Made by a program: the position numbers and the translations under genes. The notes under the pieces are model-generated. The model was given only the letters and a program-made list of their open reading frames with translations, did no database searches and was not told the origin of the DNA. Positions 12,406-23,173 of a stretch of 64,000 nucleotides of DNA are shown piece by piece; position 1 is the first letter of the stretch; each line of letters begins with the position of its first letter. Origin of the DNA: Xiphydria camelus (Eukaryota > Arthropoda > Insecta > Hymenoptera > Xiphydriidae); NCBI GenBank assembly GCA_963678675.1, contig OY783200.1, positions 7,204,501 through 7,268,500 of the forward strand, in the 5' to 3' direction.

Positions 12406-13014
12406 CCTACACTCATGCCCCTCTCCGCAATTGAAGAGCTACCATGGTGAGCGGTTAAGTAACAGTTTTAGGTTTTCTCGCGTTGCAGTCGATTTGGATC
12501 GACTGGACGGAGGTCGCAGTCATTCGGACCCCTGGCGCCCAAAGATAGTGCTCGCGAAGAGTCACAGCGCCTTTTTGCCAACCGACCTCCCCATGTCTCT
12601 CCGCCGGGATTCGTGGGACGGCAGAGGTCGTGCGGGGTCATTCAACTATTACGTTATAGCGCGGGGGGGGGGGGGTATATTTTTGTGACAATTTATGATG
12701 GCGGGGAGGAGAGGTCATGTATGGAAAAGTACGTCACACTGTCGTATTCTCATTTCGTCGGTTAACTGAATGTCTATTTCGCTCTCCTCTATTTTCCTAC
12801 ATAATTTGGATGCATCTTTCTAGATGTCCTACTGTACCGGTATTCCATTTTTACCAGAGTGTGATTCTTTTTTTACCGGCGATAAAGAAAATCTTATAAT
12901 ACCAAAACCTTATAAAAAAGTTCCTGTGACATTTTCCCGTATCTGCTCTACTTTACGACATATGAAGAAGGGGGCAAATAATTTGTGACGCCCCTGACCG
13001 ACAGAGATGAGTGT
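12406..13014. other. No recognised gene; poly-G run
   Basis: Mixed-composition stretch. It holds a G homopolymer of about 12 bases near 12662-12675 next to GTATATT. Short open frames at 12431-12688 and 12717-12899 show no motifs. Confidence 0.3.
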
Positions 13015-13214
13015 ATATGTCGCAGGCAAATAGCAACTTTAGGCAGATAGTATCTGCCTAGGCAAATACTAACTGCCTGGGCAAATAGCTTTATTATGTT
13101 TATTTCTGATTAAACACCATTTGCCTAGGCAAATAGTATCTGCCGGAACCGTTGTTAGGCAAATAGTATCTAGTCTATTTCAGTTCAATAATTTGTGGTT
13201 ATGTGCATATTATA

Positions 13215-13563
13215 GGCCCGTTGCACACGTCCGTCTTTTAACCGTGCGGTACCGCTGCGGCGCCGGAATTGCGGTCGGTGATACCATAGATAGATTGTAG
13301 CGCTGCACACACACCTCCGGTGACGTTGCGGCGCCGTGCGTTCCTCTTGCGGCAGTCTTTCGCCGCAGTTCCCCACGACACCGCAACGACACCGCACACG
13401 CACCTCTGGCTTCTCAGTACTTTCCCGTCTATAGAGTGCATTGAATTGCTGCGGCAACGCAGCGGCACCGTAACGACGTGTGCACCGGGAGTGATATCAC
13501 CAACCGCAATTCCGGCACCGCAGCGGTACCGCACGGTTAAAAGACGGACGTGTGCAGCGGGCC
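13215..13563. mobile_element. MITE with GGCCCGTTGCACACG-type TIRs
   Basis: A 349-bp segment with long inverted arms: left GGCCCGTTGCACACGTCCGT, right ending in ACGTGTGCAGCGGGCC (one central mismatch). The arms continue through CGGTACCGCTGCGGCGCCGG and its complement. It is flanked by ATA on both sides (13212-13214 and 13564-13566), a likely 3-bp target duplication. The GC-rich open frames on both strands here are consequences of the palindrome, not genes. Confidence 0.75.
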
Positions 13564-13724
13564 ATAAGTAGTTGCTCCTCAGATAAACTTCAGTATTTCA
13601 GTAATTTATTAGGTATGGGTTTGATAATTGTAGATGGATGTTTGTTTATGTTATCCAGTGCGGGAAATTTCTAATTCCTAATCAAGCTTTTATGTCGTAG
13701 GCAAATGGTCGTTTCAGACAAATA

Positions 13725-14075
13725 GCTTTGCCTAGGAAAATAGCTCTTGTGGCTTCGCTCGCTCCTCTAACTCTAATCTAACTTAACCCAGTCCAATGCA
13801 TTAAAATATAAATAAATTAGATTTGGTAAGATTAAGTTAGGTTAGGTTAGGCTTGAATCGGCGGAGCGAGCGGAGCCACAAAAGTTATTTGCAGGCAAAT
13901 AGCTTTGCCTAGGAAAATATCTCTTGTGGCTTCGCTCGCTTCGCTCGCTCCGCCGACCCTAACCTAACCTAACCCAGTCTAACGCATTCAAATATTAATA
14001 AATTAGATTTGATAAGATTAGGTTAGATTAGGTTAGGCTTGAATCGGCGGAGCGAGCCACAAAAGTTATTTGCCT
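13725..14075. repeat. Tandem pair of about 175-bp palindromic units with TTAGG tracts
   Basis: Two direct copies (about 13725-13900 and 13901-14075). Each begins TTGCCTAGGAAAATA, has the palindromic arms CTTGTGGCTTCGCTCGCTCC and its complement, and a centre with CCTAACC and GGTTAGGTTAGG tracts of the insect telomere type. Confidence 0.65.
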
Positions 14076-14425
14076 GAAATGACCATTTGCCTAACCAACC
14101 GCTCGCATGTTTTAGGAATAATTTGAAAAAATCTTGTATGCAACACGTTAGGAAATGCATTCTGTGTAACTCGTGTGATAGATATTGCAATAATCTCACT
14201 CGTTACGCAAAATGAGGCATTTCCTAACTGGTTATATAAATAACTAATCTATATGCTATATGCCTAAAGAACATTTAGGCAGATACTGTTTGACTAGGCA
14301 AATAGTATCTGCCTAGTCATTTAGGAATGAATTATAAAGAAAAGCTATTTGCCCAGGCAGTTAGTATTTGCCTAGGCAGATACTATCTGCCTAAAAAGTT
14401 ACTATTTGCCTGCGACATATACATC

Positions 14426-14734
14426 TGCACCGCTTTTGCTCCTCTTGCCGCGTGTAGCGAACCGACAGCTACCCTTCCGAATAGGGAACTTGCACATATT
14501 TTTTTTACATCATAGATGGATTGAGCACGTAAAAAAATTTGGAACGTATTTTTTAATTTTTTCTCTGACGCGAAATTAAGCCGTAAAAGATTAATAAAGT
14601 TTGCGATAAACTCGGCCCACTTGAAACAGCCGATCGAGCGCTCATAAAATACGCAAAAATACGCATAAAATACGAAACCAGTCACGAAACCTCTTGTCAA
14701 CCAAATCGACCCCGATAAAAAAAAAGTGAAACTT
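14426..14734. other. Junction between foldback element and GC-rich retroelement
   Basis: Transition from AT-rich repeat DNA to the GC-rich LTR element. Nothing recognised. Confidence 0.25.
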
Positions 14735-15723
14735 TGTGACGTGGAGAATCGCTCCGCGTCACAAAAAGGGTGCACTCGGGCCCCTTTCGAAAAATGCGCG
14801 CGAATCGATTAGCGATAAGGCCGCGCGAAGCGTCACGAGCGCGATCGTGACGAGAAGGCGAGCGAGTCGGAGGAGTCAGATTTACGATCACGTTCAGGAA
14901 GCGAGCCTCGTCGAGAGTGTCCCGTAAGAGCGTAGCGAGTGAACCACGATTGTTCCCCGAGTTCGCGAAGTTAGTGCAGTGCGATAACGAGAGCGAGCAA
15001 AGGAGCCGCGACGAGATCCCCCGAGAGAGCTCCTCCCAGGAGGCTGAGGTCGACGCCGAGAGGACTCCCGGATCTGCCACCCGGAAGCCTTGGAGCCGGG
15101 ACGCGCCCAGGCAGGAAACGACCGCTGCAGCCCCGGTACGCTCCCCCTTTCCTTGCGCACGACCTCCGACTCGCCTTCGCGCCGTAGCTAGCCGTCCGAG
15201 AGAGAGCACCCGTTTTCGTCTAGCGCTCGCCGTCCGAGAGCGCACGTTTTCGTCAGCGCCTCCGCGCCGATAGCGCATCGTTAGCGCCTTTCGTCTCGTC
15301 GACGAATCGAGTGGTGTCCGCGACGTTGTGCGGCATCACTCCGCTTTCTTGAGTTGCGACCGCGAGCGTCGCCCGGGGACCTCCGTTTAGTCCCCGGCCG
15401 AATAAACGTTTCTTTTGTTTTTTTTTGAACACAGTCGATTTTTCTTTTTCGCGAACCCGTCCGCGAATCCGTCCTCCCGAGTCCCAGTCAGCGTCCACCG
15501 AACTGCCCCTCTACCATTTGCTGTTGTAGCCGGACCCGTTCGAGATCGGAACGGTACCGATCTCGCGATTTCCGCGCGTTCCCGGGGAGCTCGATCGTCT
15601 CCCCTCGCGGTGCATGCGCGGTGCACCTGGCGCCCACCGTCTTTTCCGTTTCGTGCGCGGCATCGGGGCCGCGAGATTGTGAGTAGCGGAGGGCACCGAG
15701 GGCCCTCACCGAACGCTACGTCA
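14735..15723 (+). repeat. Putative 5' LTR of GC-rich retroelement
   Basis: The stretch starts TGTGACGT and ends CTACGTCA (TG...CA, with a TGACGT/ACGTCA inverted edge). It has an AATAAA at 15401-15406 and is followed five bases later by a primer-binding-site-like sequence. It is rich in CpG. Length about 989 bp. No second copy is in the window, so both boundaries are inferred. Many short overlapping ORFs on both strands are composition artefacts. Confidence 0.4.
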
Positions 15724-15728
15724 TAAAT

Positions 15729-15746
15729 TGGCGCCCAACGTGGGGC
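15729..15746 (+). promoter_or_regulatory. Primer-binding-site-like sequence
   Basis: TGGCGCCCAACGTGGGGC lies just after the putative LTR. The TGG start and position fit a tRNA primer-binding site of an LTR retroelement. I cannot name the tRNA with certainty. Confidence 0.6.
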
Positions 15747-16499
15747 CGCCGCCGTTGAAAAATAAATTGTTCCTCCGCGAATTATAAATTCGACGCGACC
15801 GTTAGTCGTCGCGAATCGCCGTTAGGAATAATTCGCCACGTTGCGAATTCGAACCCTTATCGGCAGAGGACAGTTTTTGCGTTACCTCGGAGGCTGGGAC
15901 GAGGACGAGGCTGTTATCGTCGCGCTTTCGACTGCGTCGTCGTTTTCTTTCGCGCTTTCTTCTTTGTTTTCGCCGCTTCTTAGTTCGACGTAAGATCCGG
16001 TTCGGTTCGAGCGACTCGACCGTTGCGGGGTCAAGCGGACCCAGCACACGGCGAGTAGTGGGCCGATTCCCCCCGGCTCACCGACGCGTAGTAGTAGGAG
16101 TAGCGATAAGCGAAGGGGTGTGCGTGATTGCGACTCGCTCGCGGCTCCGCGGATCCGTTTTACCGACCGCGGTGAAACACCGACGGATTCCCGTTATCCG
16201 GGCCGCGACCCAGATACGCGTGTGAACAGCTGATCGGCCAGAGACTTATCGAGTGCGATAGTTCGAGGCGGGTGCGGGCCAGATCAGCTGAGCGATCGAC
16301 GACTGATTCGTCGAGCACGCACGCGAGTGGATTGGAGCGCGGGTTCCAATTCCCGATAGTGTCGGCGAAATACGATGTCACGTGCGTCGGGTGACTCGCG
16401 AGTGAGCCGCGTCTCCTTCGCCCTCGAGGAACTCCGAGATCTCGCCGAGGTTCTCGGACTTGACCCGAGCGGAGATGTTCTCACTTTAGGCGCGCGCGC
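15747..16499 (+). other. Retroelement leader, no gene
   Basis: GC-rich untranslated-leader-like region between PBS and gag. Nothing else seen. Confidence 0.35.
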
Positions 16500-17912
16500 G
16501 TGACAAGGGAGATGGGATTGACTCGACTCCGGAGGTCGGAGATAGAGGTCGCTCCACCGCGTGAGAAAGATCCGATGGTCCAGGGGGATCGTCGTCAAGC
16601 CGGTCCCGTTCGTCTCGAAGTGACGGCTCGTCCCGATACACCCGTCGGAGAGCCGACGAATCGGACGGGCAAAGACGAACTTCGAGATTTCCTCGGAGGC
16701 CCTATACCGGAGCCGCCTCAGCAAGTACCGACGAGGAGGGGGGAGGTCCCCGGCGATGAAGAACGGAACGTGTCTTTTCCCGAACCGCAGGCGAGGATCA
16801 CCAACGGCCCGCAAGACCTCGGGGGGAGCGTCCTCGGAAGACTCCTCCCCGACTCCGAAGCTCGAATTCTGCCCGGAGACGCGCCCGTGCGGGGTTACAC
16901 GCCACCCACGACCTCGACGGCGTACGAGAGGCCACCGGCTACCGCAGCCCCATCGTTACGGGCAACCGCCGCTCCCTGGATACCCCTCTCATCGACGGCT
17001 ACGACCAGAGTCACGGAGTCGCTGCCTCGCACGATCGTCAGCGCATCCGTGGGAGCACCGATCGTCACACCGATCGAGACGACGATCGGGCGCCTGGAGT
17101 TCCTGGATAGGAACGCGGGATCGCCGATACCGAGGCCCAGTCTGCGACCAGCCGCCCCGGAACAGGCGCCTCCTCCTCCAGCACCGAGTCGGAGAGGGCC
17201 AGCTGAAGGGCCGGAACCCCGATCTCGCGACCAGGAGCCGCCGAGATTCCTGGCGAACGTATCGCGGCCACTCCGCGAAAGAATGGAGGGAGAGTTCGGC
17301 CAGGCCACCCAGCGCATCCTCCGAAAATACCTGGGAGAGCCGGGAGCTTTACCTCACGACCAGGACCCTCTCGGCTTTCTAGCGGACGTCTCGCGCACGA
17401 TCCGCGAGGAACTGGAGGGCGAGATCGGCCAGGCCGTCCGGCGCGTCTTGACCACGTGTTTGGATCGCCCACGACGGGACGAGAGGGAAAGAGAGGACGC
17501 TCGCCCCCGACCAACGAGCGCCGCTCCGTCCACGGCCATGGGTCAACCGAGACACAACCCTCCACGCCAGGCCGAGAGACCGATACCCGGCGAGGAAGCA
17601 CAGCGACGAGGCGGAGCCGTTACCTTCGCCCGGAGTAGCTCCCCGTTACGACCTCACGTCACCCCGCCGGACTTCCCCGGTTCAAGGATAACACAACATT
17701 CGAACGTGCGCGACCGGGCGCCGCTCGAGATGGTGTACTCGTCTCCGAGGGATCCGACCGCCATCGTCTATCGTTGGAGGCTGAGTTACGCCGATCGGCG
17801 CGACGGAAGCGCGGAGGACTTTATCGAGAAGGTCGAAGACAAGGCGGAATTCGCCCGCCTGGATCTCGATAGCCTCCTGGCCGCGATGCCGGCGATACTG
17901 GACGACTGGCCA
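16500..17912 (+). CDS. Gag-like protein of an LTR retroelement, C-terminally truncated
   Basis: A long GC-rich ORF (first ATG 16512; open upstream from a GTG at 16500). The first about 350 residues are Pro/Arg-rich and disordered, with an internal duplication reading PRFLANVSR.LRE..EGE.GQA and LGFLADVSR.IREELEGEIG. The last part, VYRWRLSYADRRDGSAEDFIEKVEDKAE, has the capsid-like signature of Ty3/gypsy Gag (a W..SF.G..G..A..FL-type motif). The frame formally runs on to 17999, but about 17912 is where Gag-like character ends. No zinc knuckle or pol follows, so the element is truncated. Confidence 0.6.
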
Positions 17913-19261
17913 CCGGGGTATGCACGTATGACACTTACAATATCGAGAACTCTCTTCGCGTGGCACAGAGGATGGAAAACTCAGCACAGGATAGGATAAC
18001 CCGCGCTGGGTATATGAGAAGGGCAGTTGAAGAAGGGAAGAAATCTTGGGCCCTTACGGATGAACTAGTGGCACCAGCCCTGTACGATGGGTTCTTACCG
18101 TACTATGATTGGTATGCCCAAGCCAAAGGCTCCATAAGGGGAACCAACATGCAGGGGTTGGTGGAGACTTTAGTTACACCGACGGTCCAGTGGGACTGGA
18201 GTCTCAATAAAGTAGACTCTGCAGGGGCTATCCCATCCCTCACCGGGGTAAGGACCCCGTCAAGCTGGTGGGCAACGACAGCTAGTAGGCATTGGGGAGC
18301 CTACAGGCTACGCGAAGCGGACGCGGGACTGTGGACCAAGGACCAAGGTGCACAGTCCCCGTTTATAGGTAGGTACAAGCAGACGGGAGATGGTCAAGAC
18401 GCTCCAGACATGGAGGCACTGATGCTGAGGCTCAACCTCCTTACGTCCGAGTGGGAGCCTACATACCAAGCCCATCCCTCGGGGACAGCCTTGAAGGGAG
18501 GGGTGTTCTGCGTGGATACACTCGGCTACCACGGCGCACTTACTGCTGCCGGAATAACCAGGGATGTGACCATGACGAACCCCGCCATTAACTGGGGGTG
18601 GAAGGTCCCCATATTTTCGAGAGATTGGCCCCGCGACCAGTTGAAATCCCTGACACTTTTGTTGGGGGTGGCCAACCACATTACAGCTTCCGACTTCCAC
18701 CCCACGACATGGCTATGTGCAGGCTTCATCAACCAGGGGGTAGCTGAACAGGCCACCCAGTACGTCCACCGCGCCCTGGTTATTGACTTGGACGAGATAG
18801 AGAGGGTAGGGGCGAAACCGGCGGGAAACGGGAAAGGGGTGAATGTCGTAGAACCCGGACATCCACCCCTATCGATCCCACAACTCGAGGCCCTTCTGGC
18901 GGAAGCCAGGCTCAGGGAGAGGGGTAGCGGTAAGTGGGGACTCGGAGGACTTCCAAACCCCCTCGGGATCCGACGCGTCAAGCCTTGGGGTGCAATCCTC
19001 AAAGGCACAGGGGACGGATGCAAATACGCGGGTGCTACGCGATTCTGGGAAGTTAGGAGCCGTGCAGATCCAGGACTTGGACCGTACACTGACGGACCCA
19101 GAACCTATGACCCAGAAGCAAGACCCCGCGGATCTTGCGAAGCTGAGGGAGAGACAGCAGCAGGCTAGACCCCCGGACATGGGGTAAGGCCAAGCCGATA
19201 TTCCCAGAACCATTTTGGGACTACAGCAGGTTCCTGCAGGCTTTTGACGAGAGGATGAAAG
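17913..19261 (+). pseudogene. Coat-protein-like ORF, candidate endogenous RNA virus
   Basis: An open frame from about 17913 (first ATG 17975) runs to 19168 and is rich in Trp, Gly, Leu and Pro. Its globular, non-repetitive composition and phrases such as NWGWKVPIFSRDWPRD and HPTTWLCAGFINQG recall capsid proteins of toti-like double-stranded RNA viruses; this is a memory-level resemblance, not a search. Near 19000 the better reading moves to another frame (ending 19187) and then to a third up to the 12.6-kb element, so there are at least two breaks near the end. It abuts Gag directly with no promoter or stop between them, in a different frame. Alternative: an unrecognised retroelement protein. 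Confidence 0.45.
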
Positions 19262-20280
19262 TAGATAAGCTATGGGGGTTCTAGCACATCAATCCGGACG
19301 GGTTGCCTACTTTCAGGGGCAAGATGGCGGGAAATTTGAATTCGCGCACCACGTGACCCAACGGAGCTCTGCCATTGGTCGAGCCCCCACTCCCAAACCC
19401 CCATCAGATGTCGCCACCGTCGGCGGCAGCCATTTTGAATTTTACGCCAACAGAGCTCCGCCATTGGTCGAACCCCCACCCACGGAGTTCCACCATTGGT
19501 TGAACCCCCACCCACGGAGCTCCACCATTGGTCGAACCCATACTCCCCAACCCCCGCCAGATGTCGCCACCATCGATGGCAGGCCATTTTGAATTTTACC
19601 CCAAGAGAGCTCCGCCATTGGTTGAACCCCCACCCACGGAGCACCACCATTGGTCGAATCCACACTCCCCTACCCCCGCCAGGTGTCGCCACCGTCGGTG
19701 GCAGGCCATTTTGAATTTTACCCCAAAAGAGCTCTGCCATTGGTCGAACCCCCACTCCCCAGGTCTCGCTCGTAACACCATCAGGCAGACCTCCACCTCG
19801 CTCGCAGCGCCATCTCGACATCGCTCGCAACGCCATCTGGCGGACCCCCACTTCGCTCGCAGTGCCTTCTCGATGACCTCCCCCACTTTGGTACCAACTT
19901 GAACGTGGTAACGCTACTGCGCACGTCCTGCTATCAAATTTCGCTGACTCGGTCTTGCTTGCACGTGCATCAAATTCCAACGCTACTGCGCACGTCCGGT
20001 CCCCGGAATCGTTGTGTCTCCGGCTATCAAATTTCGCTGACTCTCGCGTGTGCAGGCTCGGTCTTGCTCCAAGCAGCTGCAAACTTGCACGTGCATCAAA
20101 TTCCAACGCTACTGCGCACGTCCGATCCCCGGAATCGTTGTGTCTCCGGCTATCAAATTTCGCTGACTCTCGCGTGTGCCATCCAGACAGAACAGATTCC
20201 AGTTTGCACGTGGCAACGCTACTGCGCACGTCCGATTCCTGGAATTGTTGACAGACCTTGAGACATGATGACATCACTGT
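19262..20280. repeat. Left terminal repeat region of the 12.6-kb element
   Basis: Two arrays follow the 20-bp end. At 19320-19770, units of about 120-155 bp centre on CCATTTTGAATTTTACC and GAGCTCCGCCATTGG(T)(T/C)GAACCC; the CATTTTGAAT core recurs at 19431, 19585 and 19707. At 19900-20265, units contain CGCTACTGCGCACGTCCG, GGAATCGTTGTGTCTCCGGC and ATCAAATTTCGCTGACTC. The first array matches the right end in inverted orientation. Open frames across this region on both strands are products of the repeats. Confidence 0.8.
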
Positions 20281-20353
20281 CTACCCCCACTTCTCACTGT
20301 TGCTAGGCAGAATGCAGCTGAACGATTCACCCCCACCACTGAGTAGTGATTGG

Positions 20354-20395
20354 CTATAAAACCCCCAAGTCTTTGAGGTGTCGCCATCAGTCACA
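20354..20395 (+). promoter_or_regulatory. TATA plus initiator of the OB-like gene
   Basis: CTATAAAAC at about 20354 lies about 33 bases before CATCAGTCACA, an arthropod TCAGT-type initiator, which sits about 15 bases before the ATG. Similar initiators precede other genes of this element. Confidence 0.6.
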
Positions 20396-20404
20396 GCTAA
20401 GAAA

Positions 20405-20716
20405 ATGGACTTCACGAAACTCAATGAGCTCAGCAGATCAGCCGGATATTTGGAGGTTAAAAAATTCTCTGAACTAGAGGTTGGAAAGGAGTATCTGATC
20501 ACTCGAGTGAAGATGGTTACAACAAAATACGGTTTGAAGATCGTTGTCGACCTGGAGAAGAGTTTTGGAGTCTTCCTCCCATCACGAGTCAATAAACTCT
20601 TCAAGGATGCTGATGATGAGGAGTTTAAGAAGTTGGTCAAAGAGTGCAGCGAGAATAAGCTGCACTTGAAGTATCTAGGTGGAGAGTACAATTTTTTCGA
20701 GTTTTTTAGGAAATAA
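20405..20716 (+). CDS. Small OB-fold-like protein, copy 1
   Basis: 103 residues starting MDFTKLNELSRSAGYLEVKK. The ATG at 20405 is chosen because copy 2 and its surroundings start at the same residue; the frame is open a little upstream. The centre reads VGKEYLITRVKMVTTKYGLK then IVVDLE, followed by VFLPSRVNKLF and LHLKYLGG near the end. The alternating beta pattern with YxI...KYGxKxVV is what an OB-fold single-stranded-DNA-binding protein could look like, which would fit a self-replicating element; this is inference. It lies just inside the left terminal repeats and is intact. Confidence 0.65.
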   Translation: MDFTKLNELSRSAGYLEVKKFSELEVGKEYLITRVKMVTTKYGLKIVVDLEKSFGVFLPSRVNKLFKDADDEEFKKLVKECSENKLHLKYLGGEYNFFEFFRK

Positions 20717-21298
20717 ATTGTGAAACAAACTGGAGTTATGAATAAAAATTGCAAAGAAATAAATGTGTTTCATTCATTTATAACTTTAAAACCTCACCCC
20801 GTCGAAAGAAATAATTTCTCTCTCTCAACGATTGCTCATCGGTGTACTACAGAAGCGAATCTACAAATCGTCGCTCGCGATTATTTAGTGTAAGCAAGTA
20901 GATAAGACTCAAGCCGGTGAGAAGAAATGTCCAGCATCAGCATGTTAACGGCACGTGCATCCCGCTCTCCAGCCAGCGAGAAGAAATGTCCAGCGTCAGC
21001 GCGTTGACGGTACGTGCATTCCGCTCTCCAGCCGGTGAGGAGAAATGTTCAGCGTCAGCGCGTTGACGGTGCGTGCATTCGCTCATTCGTACATCTAACT
21101 GTATGAGTCATTCTACTTCAGAAGCGAACCTACGAATCGTCGCGCGAGATTGTTTTATCTATAAAACTTGATGAGGTTTGCAGCGATGCGCACAACCTGA
21201 TACTTTATTATTCTGATATGAAAAGGGCTACTAGGTCCAGCTCATCTCCTCGAGATGCATCTCATTAGTCTGCTTAAAACCGCGCCAAAGTGTAAATC
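20717..21298. repeat. Intergenic region with 59-bp tandem repeats
   Basis: 3' end of the OB-like gene (AATAAA signals near 20740-20760), then three 59-bp units starting at about 20919, 20978 and 21037 (GAGAAGAAATGTCCAGC... CCGCTCTCCAGCC). Just before them GTAGATAAGACTC echoes the element terminus. The 21230-21290 part holds CATTAGTCTG, an initiator-like site before the next gene. The whole block reappears at 45461-46029. Confidence 0.7.
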
Positions 21299-21872
21299 AT
21301 GCCGAACGCAAAATCCGACATTGACAGTACTGTAGAGGAGTTTGAACATGTGAATTATCCTGGGTTTAAATTTCGCGGGCGGTTTATAATCTGCCCGAAG
21401 ATATGGAAGATCCTCAATGACAAAAATCGCAACGCTTTGATACGGCAACTGATTGCATCAATAAAGTTAAACGGGGTTGAAGCTGACCACACAATAGAAG
21501 GAGCCGTTTATGTAATGCGTGGGAGTTTTCTAGTACCGGTAAGAGCATCAATAATATTTTCTTCTTCTTCTTGTTTTTTTTTCCTTTAACTAAAGCATGT
21601 TATTTTATATCTATTTATAGAAATTAAGGGGTCGTGCAGCGCAAAGAGCGGCTGCACAACAAGCCCGGAGGGTGGAGGAAGAGGAGGAGGAGGAGGAGGC
21701 AGCGGCGGCGGAGGAGGACGAGGCAGCGGAGGAGGAGGAGGCGGAGGAGCAGGTGGAGGTGGAGATGGAGGAAGAGGAAATAGTGGTGTTGGCGGAGGAT
21801 GGGGAGGAGATGGGTGATGAGGTGGTGGTGGAGGTGGATGAGGTGGTGGAGGGGGAGGAGGAGGAGGGGTAG
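21299..21872 (+). CDS. Spliced acidic-tail protein, copy 1
   Basis: Two exons, 21299-21538 and 21621-21872, with a GTAAGA...TTTATAG intron of 82 bases and phase 0; product 163 residues. Exon 1 encodes a compact basic domain with NYPGFKFRG, ICPKIWKILNDKNR and GAVYVMRGSFLVP. Exon 2 encodes KLRGRAAQRAAAQQARR followed by a very acidic tail of Glu/Asp/Val/Ala built from GAG/GAA runs. The second copy at 46030 keeps the same intron at the same place, which supports the splice model. Family not recognised. The acidic tail suggests a chaperone-like or DNA-mimic role, but nothing in the sequence proves this. Confidence 0.75.
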
Positions 21873-21956
21873 TTTGTAATATATTATTTTAAACATATTA
21901 TTTTAAATTTTTCTCAATTTTATTAATAAAAATATATATACAGGTTACATGCAGTT

Positions 21957-22721
21957 TTACTCCACCTCTCGGCAATAAATACAATCCTTAATCATAGGTC
22001 GCGGACCGTCATAATCGTCTCTGCCTCTCGACACCCGGTGATGTCTTCGACATCGACGACAATCGGCGATACTCTTGTTCTCGACATATTTAGCTGGTAG
22101 TCTGTCCCACGCATTGTCGATCGTGTTCGCGGCAAATACGGTGAGAAAGTCTATAGGGAGCTGGGCGATATCTTCTGCGCTCATCGAGGTGAGACTCTCC
22201 GTCTCGAAGAAAATCTTCAGGGAATGTATCAAAGATGGAGGATTACCCTTGTACTTCAGCCAGGTTTCCAAGCGTTTCACATTCTCAACGGCACAGAAAT
22301 GACCATCGGAGTAGTGGCGCTGACATCTGAATGTTGGCTCGCTGCGCAGTTTCCTCAGCGAGGGCCAACCCAGTTCATCCAAATTGACAATGGTGCACTC
22401 GGTGTACTCTTGCAACCAGACTTTCTTCTCCTCGCCCTTCACATACACCGTGGAGACGCCATGTAGATGAGGTCCGAGCACATTTTCAATCATGATGTAC
22501 GGCACGTCCCCAGAATTCCACGAAAGTCCATGGAAGTTACGTTGCAACCAGGAATTGCTGCGGTGATACATCGTAGGCAGTTCCCACCAAGGAACCGGCG
22601 GTTTGAATAGGAAAGTCGTGGCTTCCCGTGGGTCAGAGTTGAGGGTGACCACGGCAAGTTCCTTCGCCACGAATCGGTTGTGGGGCATCTGGAAGCTCTG
22701 TACGTCCACCACGACTTCCAT
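21957..22721 (-). CDS. 254-residue zinc-tailed protein, copy 1
   Basis: Intact ORF beginning MEVVVDVQSFQMPHNRFVAK. The start region has TAAATAG and a TTCAGT initiator just before the ATG. The N-terminal VVVDVQ...KELAVVTL pattern resembles the first strand and acidic residue of an RNase H-fold exonuclease (inference). The middle has a Cys/His cluster (CQRHYSDGHFCAVENVKRLE) and the C-terminus ends in CRRCRRHHR...DCIYC, two CxxC pairs typical of a zinc ribbon. The copy at 24301-25053 is clearly homologous along its whole length. Family not recognised by name. The position beside a DNA polymerase suggests nucleic-acid processing. Confidence 0.7.
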   Translation of the reverse strand: MEVVVDVQSFQMPHNRFVAKELAVVTLNSDPREATTFLFKPPVPWWELPTMYHRSNSWLQRNFHGLSWNSGDVPYIMIENVLGPHLHGVSTVYVKGEEKKVWLQEYTECTIVNLDELGWPSLRKLRSEPTFRCQRHYSDGHFCAVENVKRLETWLKYKGNPPSLIHSLKIFFETESLTSMSAEDIAQLPIDFLTVFAANTIDNAWDRLPAKYVENKSIADCRRCRRHHRVSRGRDDYDGPRPMIKDCIYCREVE

Positions 22722-22860
22722 GGTGGAACTGAACTCCTCGGAGTTATGCCAGTCTATTTACCACACCGCGAGAAATTTCTTTCAGTAGAGGTGTTATAAA
22801 TGAACTAAACACTTTTTTTTTCACCCAATTTTTATTCATAAACTCAGTTCGTTTGACAAT

Positions 22861-23173
22861 TCACTTCTTTACAAACTCGAAATAATTGTATGTGCCGCCT
22901 AGGTACTTCAAGTGCAGCTTATTCTCGCCGCATTCCTTCACAAACTTCTCAAACTCCACATCGTCACCATCCTTGAAGATCTTCTTTACTCTCGCTGGGA
23001 GGAAGACTGAGAAACTGTTTTCCAGGTCCACCACAATCTTCAGACCGTATTTCGTCGTGATCCTCTTCACTTTGGTGATCAGATACTCCTTTCCAACCTC
23101 TAGCTCGGATAATTTTTTGGTGTCCAAATATCCGGCTGATCTGCTGAGCTCGTTTAGTTTCGTGAAGTCCATC
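22861..23173 (-). CDS. Small OB-fold-like protein, copy 2
   Basis: A 103-residue ORF homologous along its whole length to the product of 20405-20716 but on the opposite strand (MDFTKLNELSRSAGYLDTKK; KYGLKIVVDLE; VFLPARVKKIF). The frame is open further upstream to 23355, but the ATG near 23173 is preferred because it aligns with copy 1. The upstream sequence is a set of three initiator-bearing repeats. Ends in Lys-Lys-stop, like copy 1. A partial duplication with inversion inside the element is the simplest origin. Confidence 0.65.

Larger units (their letters stand above)
13015..14425. mobile_element. Inverted-repeat element built of AGGCAAATAG motifs
   Basis: Termini are inverted copies of about 90 bases: TATATGTCGCAGGCAAATAG on the left (from about 13015) and CTATTTGCCTGCGACATATA on the right (to about 14425). 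Within both arms the motif AGGCAAATAG or AGGCAGATAGTATCTGCC recurs many times in both orientations. The interior carries a nested 349-bp MITE and a tandem pair of GC-rich palindromes. No ORF with a recognisable transposase is present, so it is a non-autonomous DNA element or foldback. Confidence 0.7.

Noticed and set aside
14697..15726. Many ORFs of 60-190 codons on both strands
   Set aside because: CpG-rich putative LTR with few stop codons by composition. Arg/Ser/Ala-rich products without domains.
19270..20277. 335-codon minus-strand ORF and overlapping plus-strand ORFs at the left end of the 12.6-kb element
   Set aside because: Products of tandem repeats within the terminal region, repetitive in all frames, no start context or domain.
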